From Clostridia bacterium (lineage in GTDB: Bacteria > Bacillota > Clostridia > Caldicoprobacterales > Caldicoprobacteraceae), in the NCBI GenBank assembly GCA_017577715.1, contig PKRC01000001.1, positions 124,001-188,000 on the forward strand: DNA of 64,000 nt, in the 5' to 3' direction. Positions 15,067 through 23,097 of the stretch are shown piece after piece; the first letter of the stretch is position 1, and every line of letters starts with the position of its first letter. A model generated the notes under the pieces. It did no database searches, was not told where the DNA came from, and saw only the letters and a list, made by a program, of their open reading frames with translations. The translations under genes and the position numbers were made by a program.

Positions 15067-16842
15067 ATGCGTACTGCCAAGAAGATGTCGATATTGGCGT
15101 CTATATTGCTATTGGCAATAATTGGATATTATATATATCTCTATTTTGAGCCGGATCCCCAACGAATTTCATACAACGAATTCATAACGGCGGTGGATGA
15201 GGGCAAGGTTGCGAAAGTTTATCTTGACGATGGGGATATGCTCAAAGGAGAGTTTCAAGATGGGAGCCAGTTTATAACCGATAATCCGCGAAAGGAAGGG
15301 TTTAAGGAGGAACTCCTCAAAAAGGGTGTCGCAGTGGATGAGATGAGCCGACGGACGCAAATAAGGGACACCGGAAGTTTTCTTATCACCATGGGCGTAT
15401 TTGCAGGCTTTTTGTATTTTCTGTCTACCAAAACGGTGAGGCAGGCACAAGGAGGCATGGGTAAAATATCATCCATTTCGGTATATCCTGAGGAGGAAAA
15501 GAAGGTCACTTTTGATGATGTGGCCGGCATGGACGAAGCCAGAGAGAGCATGAGGGAGATCATAGATTTTTTAAAAAATCCTGAGAAGTATGCACGGTAC
15601 GGTGCAAGGTTGCCCAGGGGCATCATATTATACGGCCCGCCTGGAACCGGCAAGACTTTGCTGGCAAAATCGGTAGCCGGTGAAGCCGATGTGCCTTTTT
15701 ATGCCGTATCGGGTTCCGATTTTGTGCAGGTGTACGTAGGCGTAGGTGCCGGAAGAATTCGCGACCTGTTTAAGAAAGCTAGGGAAAATGGCAAGTGTGT
15801 GATATTCATCGATGAGATTGACGCTCTGGGTAAGAAGAGGGATAGGGGTATCGATGGAGGTGGCAATGACGAACGCGATCAGACCTTGAACGCCCTTTTG
15901 GCAGAGATGTCAGGCTTTAAGGATAATGAAGGCATCGTAGTGATAGGTGCTACCAATCGCCTGGATGTGCTGGATCCGGCGTTGCTTCGGCCCGGGAGAT
16001 TTGACAGGCATATTGAAGTTGGGCTGCCAGATGTGAAGGGCCGGTATGAGATATTGAAACTTCACAGCAGGGGTAAGCCCCTTTCCAAGAACGTTGACCT
16101 TTACAAGGTAGCGCAACAGACGGTGTATTTTAGTGGAGCCAAGCTGGAAAGCCTAATGAATGAGGCAGCAATACTGGCAGCCAAGAGGGATAGCGGATTT
16201 ATCGAGCAGGCAGACATAGATAAGGCATTCTATATCGTCATAGCTGGATTGGAAAAGAAGGATAGGAGCACTATAGACAGGATGGACCGCGAGGTTACCG
16301 CATTCCATGAAGCGGGTCACGCGCTGGTTACCAAGCTGATAGCGCCGCAGCACAGGGTTTCAAAGGTTACCATAATACCCAACACCAAAGGGATGGGCGG
16401 TTTCAGCATGAACATCCCTCCGGACAGAATGTATTATCGAAAAAGGGATATGGAAAGCAGCATCAAGATAGCCTTGGCCGGCCGAGCCGCCGAAGAGATA
16501 ACGTTTGGCCAGGACAACATCACCACCGGCGCTTCCAATGACCTGGAAAGAGCTACTGAGACATTGCTCGATATGATAAGGCGCCTTGGTATGGGCAAAG
16601 GCACGGGCCTTCTCAATTACGACGTTCTCTACAGCAACGGCATACGCCAGGTCTCAGATGAGGTGCTGGCGCAGTGCAAGCAAACCATGGAAAGCTACTA
16701 TGAAGAGGTGAAGTCCTTGCTGCTCATGCATAGGGATGTCCTCAAGGCTGTGGCGACGGCATTGCTGGAAAAGGAAACCCTCGACGAAGAGGAACTTGAC
16801 CGGATTATAACGGAATGCCATAAAAGGCGAGTGACGGCGTAG
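15067..16842 (+). CDS. FtsH-type AAA+ membrane metalloprotease (divergent paralogue)
   Basis: A 591-residue membrane protease: membrane helices at ~7-28 and ~102-122 flank an extracytoplasmic FtsH_ext domain; Walker A GPPGTGKT at 190-197, Walker B FIDEID, an arginine-finger region RPGRFDRHIE, and zinc site HEAGH at 414-418 with the distal Asp in GASNDLERAT. It would unfold and degrade membrane or cytosolic proteins. It differs from housekeeping FtsH: the pore reads VYVGVGAG rather than the common MFVGVGAS and the C-terminal tail is short. ATG 15067 (GGGAG 10 bases upstream) is preferred; TTG 15010 lies too near the transcription start. Confidence 0.88.
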   Translation: MRTAKKMSILASILLLAIIGYYIYLYFEPDPQRISYNEFITAVDEGKVAKVYLDDGDMLKGEFQDGSQFITDNPRKEGFKEELLKKGVAVDEMSRRTQIRDTGSFLITMGVFAGFLYFLSTKTVRQAQGGMGKISSISVYPEEEKKVTFDDVAGMDEARESMREIIDFLKNPEKYARYGARLPRGIILYGPPGTGKTLLAKSVAGEADVPFYAVSGSDFVQVYVGVGAGRIRDLFKKARENGKCVIFIDEIDALGKKRDRGIDGGGNDERDQTLNALLAEMSGFKDNEGIVVIGATNRLDVLDPALLRPGRFDRHIEVGLPDVKGRYEILKLHSRGKPLSKNVDLYKVAQQTVYFSGAKLESLMNEAAILAAKRDSGFIEQADIDKAFYIVIAGLEKKDRSTIDRMDREVTAFHEAGHALVTKLIAPQHRVSKVTIIPNTKGMGGFSMNIPPDRMYYRKRDMESSIKIALAGRAAEEITFGQDNITTGASNDLERATETLLDMIRRLGMGKGTGLLNYDVLYSNGIRQVSDEVLAQCKQTMESYYEEVKSLLLMHRDVLKAVATALLEKETLDEEELDRIITECHKRRVTA

Positions 16843-16919
16843 GGTTAGAACCATTTAAAAGCCTTCCTCATATATTGTATATAGCAAAAAGGTATTTTAA
16901 GCATGGGGGAGGCGGTATC

Positions 16920-17354
16920 TTGAATTACGACGATCGTTTGTGGATGCCTGAATGTATGTACCCTGTGGAGTATCACTACAGGTATGGGCATATGATTCCT
17001 TGGATGGAGCCCGAAATCTATGACGACATGGCCTATCCCGTCATGTATCCCGAAATATACTATAAAATTTATCCTTATGTATGCAGGATATGTGACGAGA
17101 TGGATAATCCTTACGTCCTCTATCCTAGCCAGGCTCAGATAGAGGAGATGATAAACAGGTGCTATGACATGTGCGTAAAGGAGATGCCAGAACTGGAGGA
17201 GTATGCAGGGGGCAAAATGCATCAAAAGTTGGATGTCGAAAACCTCCAGCTGGAACGTCGGCGGACTCCCATACTGAGGGATTTGATTGCCATCATACTC
17301 CTATCCGAACTATTCCGCAGGAGAAGAAGATTTTTCCCGCGCAGATGGTGGTAA
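16920..17354 (+). CDS. Tyr/Pro/Met-rich protein with Arg-rich tail, function unknown
   Basis: A 144-residue protein I do not recognise. The first ~65 residues are unusually rich in Tyr, Pro, Met and acidic residues (for example MYPEIYYKIYPYVC), with paired Cys in CRICDEM and CYDMC. The C terminus ends in a poly-Arg/aromatic cluster (FRRRRRFFPRRWW). This composition recalls spore-coat or surface-layer proteins but that is only a guess. TTG 16920 is chosen from the GGGGGAGG 7 bases upstream. CATATATT at 16869 resembles a sigma-E -10 box without a convincing -35. A strong terminator follows. Confidence 0.7.
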   Translation: MNYDDRLWMPECMYPVEYHYRYGHMIPWMEPEIYDDMAYPVMYPEIYYKIYPYVCRICDEMDNPYVLYPSQAQIEEMINRCYDMCVKEMPELEEYAGGKMHQKLDVENLQLERRRTPILRDLIAIILLSELFRRRRRFFPRRWW

Positions 17355-17377
17355 TAGCTATTTAGATTTAAAATCGT

Positions 17378-17410
17378 AAAGCGGCAGGAATTCCTGCTGC
17401 TTTTTGTTTT
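17378..17410 (+). terminator. Terminator after the Tyr-rich protein gene
   Basis: Bases 17378-17390 pair with 17391-17403 (one G-T pair) around the centre GGAATTCC and are followed by TTTTTGTTTT. It isolates the Tyr-rich gene from rplY. Confidence 0.88.
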
Positions 17411-17487
17411 ATGCCAAGGTTATAAAATCCAGCTCAATGGGAAATAATATGAAAAGGCGCCATTTTATGAGAGGAAAGGGTGATTGA

Positions 17488-18033
17488 GTGAACGGCAGGG
17501 TACTGAAGGTATTTAATAGGGAACAGGATAAAAGCGCCAAGCAATTGAGGCGCCATGGTTTTGTTCCTATTAACTTTTACGGCGGCAATGTATCAGCGCA
17601 GCAGCTTGCAGCCAGCAAGAAGGAATTGAATTCCCTGATACACCGGCTTGGCCAGTCTGCTATCTTTGAAATAGCTATGGAAGAAGATATAAGGACTGTG
17701 GCGTTGAAGGAGGTTCAGCGGGATCCGGTTACCCGTGATATTATTCACATAGATCTTCAGGACTTAGAGGGCAACAAAAAGGTGAGCATGAATGTACCGA
17801 TAAGGCTTGTAGGAGCCGATAAGCTGGAAGGCAAAGGATGGGTTTTGCAGCGACAGGCTGAAACCGTTACTATAGAAGGTTTCGCCCATCTGCTGCCGTC
17901 CTACATCGATGTCTACATTGGGGATATGAAACCAGGCGATGTCAAAAGGGTATGCGATTTAAAGGTGGATGGCGATATAACTATACAGGATCCACCCGAT
18001 AAGGTGGTAGCAGTCGTTTTGACGCCAGAATAA
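17488..18033 (+). CDS. rplY: 50S ribosomal protein L25/general stress protein Ctc
   Basis: A 181-residue two-domain L25 (TL5/Ctc) protein that binds 5S rRNA in the large subunit. Residues ~1-88 are the L25 domain (ending in the REVQRDPVTRDIIHIDLQ-like segment) and ~95-181 the TL5 C-terminal beta domain. GTG 17488 follows AGGAAAGGGTGA. The gene appears monocistronic. B. subtilis ctc is stress-induced through sigma-B, but no convincing sigma-B promoter was found here. Confidence 0.93.
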   Translation: MNGRVLKVFNREQDKSAKQLRRHGFVPINFYGGNVSAQQLAASKKELNSLIHRLGQSAIFEIAMEEDIRTVALKEVQRDPVTRDIIHIDLQDLEGNKKVSMNVPIRLVGADKLEGKGWVLQRQAETVTIEGFAHLLPSYIDVYIGDMKPGDVKRVCDLKVDGDITIQDPPDKVVAVVLTPE

Positions 18034-18046
18034 GTTTGCCAGGTTA

Positions 18047-18075
18047 TTGAACTTTTAACCTTTATGTTGTAAACT
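18047..18075 (+). promoter_or_regulatory. Sigma-A promoter for the 74-residue gene
   Basis: TTGAAC (18047-18052), 17 bases, TAAACT (18070-18075), 40 bases before the ATG at 18117 and just after the rplY stop. Confidence 0.7.
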
Positions 18076-18116
18076 GGTAAGGGAAAATACATAAGGGAGA
18101 GGGTTTGGAGGAAGCT

Positions 18117-18341
18117 ATGAAGTACGTATACGCTATTCTAACCGTTGTTGAAAACAATCCTATAATGCAAACCTATGTAAGCGATAAGCCCATGACTGGC
18201 AGGCAGCTGCTGGACGAGGTCATACTTACCGAGGAAGAAAAGAAAAAGTACAAGAACTGGACCGACGCAAGAAAGATAATCGAAGACATGAACAAGACGC
18301 AGTCGATTAGGGTGGAAATACAGGAGGTAGAGATTCCGTAA
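18117..18341 (+). CDS. Small protein of unknown function
   Basis: A 74-residue soluble protein I do not recognise. It begins MKYVYAILTVV, has a charged middle (LTEEEKKKYKNW) and ends in a strand-like SIRVEIQEVEIP, suggesting a small alpha/beta fold. GGAGG at 18106-18110 is 6 bases before ATG 18117, so the upstream in-frame TTG 18105 is rejected. It has its own promoter and terminator and therefore seems to be an independently expressed small gene between rplY and the spoIIA operon. Confidence 0.72.
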   Translation: MKYVYAILTVVENNPIMQTYVSDKPMTGRQLLDEVILTEEEKKKYKNWTDARKIIEDMNKTQSIRVEIQEVEIP

Positions 18342-18343
18342 CG

Positions 18344-18382
18344 CAAAAATCCCTTCGACAAATATCGAAGGGATTTTTGTAT
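18344..18382 (+). terminator. Terminator, 15-bp stem, probably bidirectional
   Basis: Bases 18344-18358 pair perfectly with 18365-18379 over a 6-base loop; the outer part of the stem is A5/T5, so it can act in either direction. It closes the 74-residue gene and insulates spoIIA. Confidence 0.88.
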
Positions 18383-18420
18383 GTTTTTAATATAAAATAC
18401 AAAAATAGCCAATATTCTCT

Positions 18421-18449
18421 GAAGGAGAATTGAAGCGGACGAAGAATAT
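18421..18449 (+). promoter_or_regulatory. Sigma-H-type promoter of spoIIAA-spoIIAB-sigF
   Basis: GAAGGAGAA (18421-18429), 11 bases, GAAGAATAT (18441-18449). This matches the B. subtilis sigma-H consensus RnAGGAwWW-N11-12-RnnGAATww at all but one defined position. B. subtilis spoIIA is known to be sigma-H dependent, so sequence and knowledge agree. Confidence 0.85.
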
Positions 18450-18488
18450 ATAAGTGTATTATGCCTGTAAGCTGGAGGAGGGATTTCA

Positions 18489-18839
18489 TTGCAAATTTCT
18501 AGCTGTAGAATCAAACAGGCGCTGGTGGTCAAAATTGAAGGGGAGTTGGATCATCACACTGCCGATGCAGTACGGGAGCGGCTGGACAGCATGCTTGAAG
18601 ATCCAAGCATAAAGTACATGATATTTGATTTGAGCCAGCTTAAGTTCATGGATAGTTCGGGTATCGGGGTGTTCATCGGGAGATACAAAGTGGTTTCACA
18701 GCGGGGTGGGGCGGTTTCGGTGGTCTATGTCACACCTCAGATCAATAAGGTGCTGGAGGTGTCGGGCCTTTACAGGATAATAAGGAAATACGACAGCATT
18801 GAAGAAGCGCTGTCCGCCGTAGGGGGGTGTGATGAATAG
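18489..18839 (+). CDS. spoIIAA: Anti-sigma F factor antagonist
   Basis: A 116-residue STAS-domain protein. Unphosphorylated SpoIIAA binds SpoIIAB and frees sigma-F in the forespore; SpoIIAB phosphorylates it on serine. The phosphorylation site is visible as [13 protein letters not shown] with S57 the expected residue. TTG 18489 follows AGGAGG by about 7 bases. The stop overlaps the spoIIAB start by one base, indicating translational coupling. A sigma-H-type promoter lies 40 bases upstream. Confidence 0.96.
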   Translation: MQISSCRIKQALVVKIEGELDHHTADAVRERLDSMLEDPSIKYMIFDLSQLKFMDSSGIGVFIGRYKVVSQRGGAVSVVYVTPQINKVLEVSGLYRIIRKYDSIEEALSAVGGCDE

Positions 18840-19300
18840 TGGAAGTTATAAACGAGATGCGCTTGGAGTTCCCGAGCAAATCGCAGAATGAATCGTTTGC
18901 CAGGGTCACTGTTGCTGCCTTTGCGGCTCAGCTCGACCCCACCTTAGAGGAGATTGCCGATATAAAGACCGCTGTATCAGAGGCCGTGACTAATGCCATC
19001 ATTCACGGATATGAAAACACCATAGGAATTGTAACCGTAATAGCAAAGCTGTATGAAGGGAAAATCGAGATCGAAGTCATAGATGAGGGAAAGGGAATAG
19101 AGGACATAGAGAAGGCAAGGCAGCCGCTTTATACTTCAAAACCCGAGCTGGAACGCTCTGGCATGGGATTTACCGTCATGGAGACCTTCATGGACGAAGT
19201 AGAGGTGATTTCGGCTCCTGGGCAGGGCACACGGGTTAAGCTGGTAAAATACCTAAAGAGTGCCGGTGGAGAGCTGAGGAGAAATGATGGACAGGGTTGA
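18839..19300 (+). CDS. spoIIAB: Anti-sigma F factor, serine kinase
   Basis: A 153-residue GHKL kinase that holds sigma-F inactive and phosphorylates SpoIIAA. The ATP-binding N box is seen as [14 protein letters not shown], the G1 box as [10 protein letters not shown] and the lid/G2 region as [21 protein letters not shown] 18839 overlaps the spoIIAA stop; the 3' end overlaps sigF by 17 bases. It is slightly longer than B. subtilis SpoIIAB (146 residues), with an Arg/Gly-rich tail coded in the overlap. Confidence 0.96.
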   Translation: MEVINEMRLEFPSKSQNESFARVTVAAFAAQLDPTLEEIADIKTAVSEAVTNAIIHGYENTIGIVTVIAKLYEGKIEIEVIDEGKGIEDIEKARQPLYTSKPELERSGMGFTVMETFMDEVEVISAPGQGTRVKLVKYLKSAGGELRRNDGQG

Positions 19301-20051
19301 AGCCTTTGGTGGGGAAAGAGGAAAGGAAACGCTTCCGCAAAATGAGATATTAGAGCTGATAAACAGGGCTCAGAATGGGGATGAGCAGGCGAAAGAGGAG
19401 CTGGTAAAGAGGAATATTGCCCTTGTAAAGAGCATCGTAAAGCGTTTTTTGAACAGGGGCTACGAATACGAGGACCTGTTTCAAATAGGGGTCATTGGGC
19501 TTATCAAGGCTATAAACAACTATAATCCCGCCTTCAATGTACAATTTTCCACTTATGCCGTTCCCATGATAATGGGTGAGATTAAACGCTTCTTGAGGGA
19601 TGATGGCCCCATAAAGGTGAGCAGGTCATTGAAGGAGCTGGCCAGCAGGGCTCAGACCGTCAAGGAACAGCTTAAGAACAAGCTGTGCCGGGAGCCTACC
19701 ATCAATGAGATTGCAGGCGAGATGGGCGTTTCGCCCGAAGAAATAGTCCATGCAATGGAAGCAAACCGTATCCCTTCGTCTATATACGATATCATATATG
19801 AAGATGATGATAATCCAATATTGCTGATAGACAAGATTCATCAGGATACCAGCCAGATGGGAAAGCTTATAGACCGCATCATGCTGAAAGAGATGCTGGC
19901 AAAGTTGGACAGAAGGGAAAGGGCAATCATCATAATGCGGTATTTTCAGGATAGGACCCAGAGCGACATTGCCAACGAATTGGGCATATCCCAGGTACAG
20001 GTTTCAAGGATTGAAAAAAAGGTGCTTTTGAAAATGAGAGAGATGCTATGA
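19284..20051 (+). CDS. sigF: RNA polymerase sigma-F factor (forespore-specific)
   Basis: A 255-residue sigma-70-family factor directing the first forespore genes. Region 2 is visible as [23 protein letters not shown] through [21 protein letters not shown], region 3 around VSRSLKELA, and region 4 as the C-terminal [21 protein letters not shown] helix-turn-helix. ATG 19284 follows GAGGAG inside the spoIIAB end. Context spoIIAA-spoIIAB-sigF is diagnostic, separating it from sigma-G and sigma-B paralogues. Confidence 0.96.
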   Translation: MMDRVEAFGGERGKETLPQNEILELINRAQNGDEQAKEELVKRNIALVKSIVKRFLNRGYEYEDLFQIGVIGLIKAINNYNPAFNVQFSTYAVPMIMGEIKRFLRDDGPIKVSRSLKELASRAQTVKEQLKNKLCREPTINEIAGEMGVSPEEIVHAMEANRIPSSIYDIIYEDDDNPILLIDKIHQDTSQMGKLIDRIMLKEMLAKLDRRERAIIIMRYFQDRTQSDIANELGISQVQVSRIEKKVLLKMREML

Positions 20052-20055
20052 AGAT

Positions 20056-20091
20056 GTCCGCGGTTGATCGATCCGGACGCTTATTTTTTTT
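20056..20091 (+). terminator. Terminator after sigF
   Basis: GTCCG (20056-20060) pairs with CGGAC (20074-20078), with a further GGT/ATC helix after a one-base bulge, followed by TTATTTTTTTT. It ends the spoIIA operon; the spoVA promoter begins immediately after. Confidence 0.75.
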
Positions 20092-20120
20092 GGATAAAAA
20101 GCCATGTTGAGCACATACTA
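20092..20120 (+). promoter_or_regulatory. Sigma-G/sigma-F-type promoter of the spoVA operon
   Basis: GGATA (20092-20096), 17 bases, CATACTA (20114-20120). The -10 is a full match to the sigma-G consensus CATnHTA and the -35 matches GHATR at four of five positions with the right spacing. spoVA transcription by forespore sigma-G is established in B. subtilis. Confidence 0.75.
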
Positions 20121-20163
20121 AAGGTGAAGTGGAATTTAAGATAATTATTAGGAGGAATGGCAA

Positions 20164-20331
20164 ATGAGGACTAGAGTCAAGGGCGTGGCCATAGTTATGA
20201 TTTCCATGATGCTTCTAGCAGCAGTGGCTGTTTCCGTATGGTTGCTCAATAAAGGCTTACAGCAGGATAAAACCTATTCGGGAGCCCGATTTGTTTATCA
20301 GGAAAAAGTGGAGGAAAAAGCTGCGTTTTGA
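20164..20331 (+). CDS. 55-residue single-span membrane protein at the head of the spoVA operon
   Basis: A short gene with ATG 20164 behind AGGAGG at about 20150-20155, ending at TGA 20329-20331. The product has a basic start (MRTRVK), one membrane helix (~residues 7-28, IVMISMMLLAAVAVSVWLL) and a charged C-terminal tail. It lies between the sigma-G-type promoter and spoVAA, so it should be made in the forespore. I do not recognise a family. Coding is inferred from the SD, length, hydrophobic pattern and position; no homology check was possible. Confidence 0.7.
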   Translation: MRTRVKGVAIVMISMMLLAAVAVSVWLLNKGLQQDKTYSGARFVYQEKVEEKAAF

Positions 20332-20355
20332 AGTATAACCAAGGGAAGAACGCTT

Positions 20356-20976
20356 ATGGACCAGACTAATCAAAGTGCCCCTATTTTTTTTCAATTTAAA
20401 CCTAATATCATAAAGAAAAGGGGAAAGCCAGTATATCTTATAGATGCAATAGAAATCCTGTGCCCTCAACATGTGGAAGAGGCCATCAAAGATATCGTGA
20501 TATTGCAAGCTCACCACAATAGAAATCACATTATAACTGCCATTGAGGTCATAAGGCTTATAAGCGAAAAAACGGGGGTATCAGATATACATGTGATTGG
20601 AGATGGAAAAGCGCTTATAGAATACAAGGACCAAAGGCCTTCAAATGGTTTGGTTGATTGGCTCAAGCTGACAGCCGTAGCTTTATTGTTGATGATTGGC
20701 TCGGGATTGGCCATAATGTATTTTCATGCCGATGTCAACATGCATCAGGTGCACAGCAACCTGCATTATATCATTACCGGGGAAAAGAGTTCGCGTCCCC
20801 TTCTTATAAGCATTCCGTATTCCATAGGTGTAGGCATAGGCATAGCTGTGTTCTTTGACGTTTTTTCCATCGGAAAGAAAAGGGGGAATCCGGGGCCTCT
20901 GGAGTTGGAAATATACACCTACGAAAGGGAAATATTTTCCTATAAAAGAGATGAGGAGGAGAAAGAGGAAGATTGA
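20356..20976 (+). CDS. spoVAA: Stage V sporulation protein AA
   Basis: A 206-residue membrane protein of the SpoVA complex, which moves dipicolinate-calcium across the inner forespore membrane. The N-terminal ~95 residues are a soluble domain, followed by two membrane helices (~103-123 and ~150-172) and a charged C terminus beginning with the conserved GNPGPLELE. Its 3' end overlaps spoVAB by 4 bases. ATG 20356 follows AAGGGAAG. Confidence 0.92.
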   Translation: MDQTNQSAPIFFQFKPNIIKKRGKPVYLIDAIEILCPQHVEEAIKDIVILQAHHNRNHIITAIEVIRLISEKTGVSDIHVIGDGKALIEYKDQRPSNGLVDWLKLTAVALLLMIGSGLAIMYFHADVNMHQVHSNLHYIITGEKSSRPLLISIPYSIGVGIGIAVFFDVFSIGKKRGNPGPLELEIYTYEREIFSYKRDEEEKEED

Positions 20977-21398
20977 AATGGGTAACAGCGTTGCTTGAGG
21001 TGCTTATCGGCCTGGCAGGCGGGCTTGTAGTGGGTGGAGGGTTGTCAATGCTTTTTATAGCCTTGGATATTGTGCCAAGACTTGTAGTCTTAAGTGGCAG
21101 AAGGAAGCATGTACTTGTTGTCAAACTGTCCATTTTGGCGGGAACTTTTTTGTCTGCTCTTGTATATGTGATGGATGTGAAATTTTCCATGGGGAAATTT
21201 GTGATTCCCATTATAGCTGTGTTTATGGGCATGTTCGTTGGAATGCTGGCTTCGGCGCTGGCAGAAGTATTGGGCGTTTTGTACGTAGTTTCAAGCTACG
21301 CTGGGATAATAAAGTTCATATATATTCTGGTTTTTGCCATAATAATGGGCAAAATAGTCGGTTCCCTCATTTACTGGTTAGCACCTGGATTTTATTAA
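20973..21398 (+). CDS. spoVAB: Stage V sporulation protein AB
   Basis: A 141-residue hydrophobic protein with four probable membrane helices and a Gly-rich first helix (GLAGGLVVGGGLSML). It is a SpoVA channel component by context and profile. TTG 20973 overlaps the spoVAA stop as TTGA, which points to translational coupling, and purine-rich GAGGAGGAG lies upstream. Confidence 0.9.
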   Translation: MKWVTALLEVLIGLAGGLVVGGGLSMLFIALDIVPRLVVLSGRRKHVLVVKLSILAGTFLSALVYVMDVKFSMGKFVIPIIAVFMGMFVGMLASALAEVLGVLYVVSSYAGIIKFIYILVFAIIMGKIVGSLIYWLAPGFY

Positions 21399-21422
21399 AG
21401 AAGTGGAAGGACGTGGAAGCCG

Positions 21423-21569
21423 ATGGAATGCTATCATCAGATAAAAACATCAGTGCCCGAAATGAGAAATATTGAGGAAAAAGAGGAGAGGCATGACCTT
21501 ATAAGAAAGCTGTCAAATAGCAGGGACTCGAAAAATAAAAAGAATAATTCGGCATCTACGGTGGGATAA
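21423..21569 (+). CDS. 48-residue hydrophilic protein between spoVAB and spoVAC
   Basis: An ATG at 21423 opens a 48-codon frame ending at TAA 21567-21569. The product is strongly charged (Glu/Arg/Lys in the middle, Asn/Ser/Lys-rich end) with no hydrophobic segment. The upstream GGAAGGACGTGGAAG is only a moderate SD. It fills most of the 217-base gap between spoVAB and spoVAC. I do not recognise it; coding is plausible from position and spacing but unproven. Confidence 0.5.
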   Translation: MECYHQIKTSVPEMRNIEEKEERHDLIRKLSNSRDSKNKKNNSASTVG

Positions 21570-21615
21570 ATTAAATTAGCAGCTCTAAAATAACAAGAAA
21601 GGGGGTATTAAAAAG

Positions 21616-22068
21616 GTGGACGTGAAACAGCAAAAGCTAAATAAGGAGTATCAGGAATACGTTCAGCGAAAGATGCCAAAGTCATATCTTTTGAGGGATT
21701 GCGTATTGGCATTCTTAGTAGGGGGAACCATCTGTACCATAGGACAGGCTGTGAGCAATTTTGGGAAGAGCTACTTCAATTTAAACACCGAAGAGGCTTC
21801 GGCTTTTACCGCAATAGTGATGATCTTCATAGGTGCGTTGCTGACTGGGCTGGGAGTGTATGACGATATAGGGAAGTATGGCGGCGCTGGATCGGTGGTA
21901 CCCATTACCGGGTTTGCCAACTCGATAGTGTCGCCTGCTATGGAATTCAAAAAGGAAGGATACGTCTTTGGAGTGGGATCCAAGCTGTTTTCCATAGCTG
22001 GCCCTGTTCTGGTGTACGGCATCAGCACATCGGTATTAGTCGGGTTAATATATTTCTTTGTAAAGTGA
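21616..22068 (+). CDS. spoVAC: Stage V sporulation protein AC
   Basis: A 150-residue membrane protein of the SpoVA dipicolinate channel; SpoVAC of B. subtilis behaves as a mechanosensitive channel. Four membrane helices are apparent, with the conserved GGTICTIGQ near residue 35 and KYGGAGSVVPITGFANS near 95. GTG 21616 follows AAAGGGGG. Its pattern is shared with SpoVAE downstream, to which it is related. Confidence 0.95.
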   Translation: MDVKQQKLNKEYQEYVQRKMPKSYLLRDCVLAFLVGGTICTIGQAVSNFGKSYFNLNTEEASAFTAIVMIFIGALLTGLGVYDDIGKYGGAGSVVPITGFANSIVSPAMEFKKEGYVFGVGSKLFSIAGPVLVYGISTSVLVGLIYFFVK

Positions 22069-22077
22069 GGGAACTAT

Positions 22078-23094
22078 ATGGCCAAATATCGATTAGGTGG
22101 TCAAACGGTAAGGCTTGAAAATCCGCCCTGCATCCTATCCAGGGCGACCATAGTAGGGAAGAAAGAGGGAGAGGGGCCCCTGGGCGAGTATTTCGATGTG
22201 GTGTTGGAGGATGATATGTGGGGTGAAAAAACCTGGGAAAAGGCAGAATGCCGCATGTATCAGGAAGCAGCAAGGATGGCAATTATCAGGGCTGGGAAGC
22301 AGCCTCAGGATGTAAACTATCTCCTGGGGGGTGACCTGCTCAACCAGATCATAACTGCCAATTTTGCTGCCAGAACATTGGGGATACCCTTTTTTGGGTT
22401 GTATGGCGCCTGTTCAACCCTAACCGAATCTATGTCCCTAGGGGCTATGCTTATCAATGCCGGGTATGCTGATCTTGTGCTGTGCGTGACTTCCAGCCAT
22501 TTCTGTACCGCCGAGAGGCAATATCGGTTCCCCCTCGAGATGGGGACCCAGCGTCCGCCCACCGCGCATTGGACTGTAACGGGTGCAGGGGCATTTTTGC
22601 TGTCCAACGATGAAAAACCCCCATACATTACCCATGTAACTACCGGCAGGGTTATAGATTATGGCATAACCGACACCTATAACATGGGCGCTGCCATGGC
22701 TCCGGCGGCGGCAGCTACCATAAAGGCACATTTTGAAGATACAGGGCAGGGCCCAGAGGCATACGACCTCATTGTCACCGGTGACTTGGGCTGGTTTGGA
22801 AGGGAGCTGACCATTGACCTTTTGAAGAAAGAGGGCTATGACATAAGCGATAGATTTATCGACTGCGGTTGCGAGATATACAGCAGGGAACAGGACGTAC
22901 ATGCGGGGGGCAGCGGTTGCGGATGCTCCGCAGTGGTCTTTGGAGGCTATATTTTAAGAAAGATGGAGGAAGGCGTTTACAAGCGCATTTTGCTGCTCTC
23001 CACAGGAGCCCTGCTCAGCACCACCAGTACCCAGCAGGGCGAATCCATACCGGGTATTGCCCATGCCATAACCATTGATATGGATAGGGGATGA
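22078..23094 (+). CDS. spoVAD: Stage V sporulation protein AD
   Basis: A 338-residue thiolase-fold protein that binds dipicolinic acid on the forespore membrane and supports its uptake. Family features include the VNYLLGGDLLNQI segment, LYGACSTLTESM with the thiolase-like Cys, the HFCTAERQYRFP block and the C-terminal LLLSTGALLS. ATG 22078 is 9 bases after the spoVAC stop. No membrane helix is present, as in the family. Confidence 0.96.
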   Translation: MAKYRLGGQTVRLENPPCILSRATIVGKKEGEGPLGEYFDVVLEDDMWGEKTWEKAECRMYQEAARMAIIRAGKQPQDVNYLLGGDLLNQIITANFAARTLGIPFFGLYGACSTLTESMSLGAMLINAGYADLVLCVTSSHFCTAERQYRFPLEMGTQRPPTAHWTVTGAGAFLLSNDEKPPYITHVTTGRVIDYGITDTYNMGAAMAPAAAATIKAHFEDTGQGPEAYDLIVTGDLGWFGRELTIDLLKKEGYDISDRFIDCGCEIYSREQDVHAGGSGCGCSAVVFGGYILRKMEEGVYKRILLLSTGALLSTTSTQQGESIPGIAHAITIDMDRG

Positions 23095-23097
23095 AAC

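Noticed and set aside
17415-17487. Sigma-B-like promoter (GTTATA-14-GGGAAA) before rplY, since B. subtilis ctc is sigma-B controlled.
   Set aside because: Only four of six bases match in each box, and Clostridia usually lack sigma-B.
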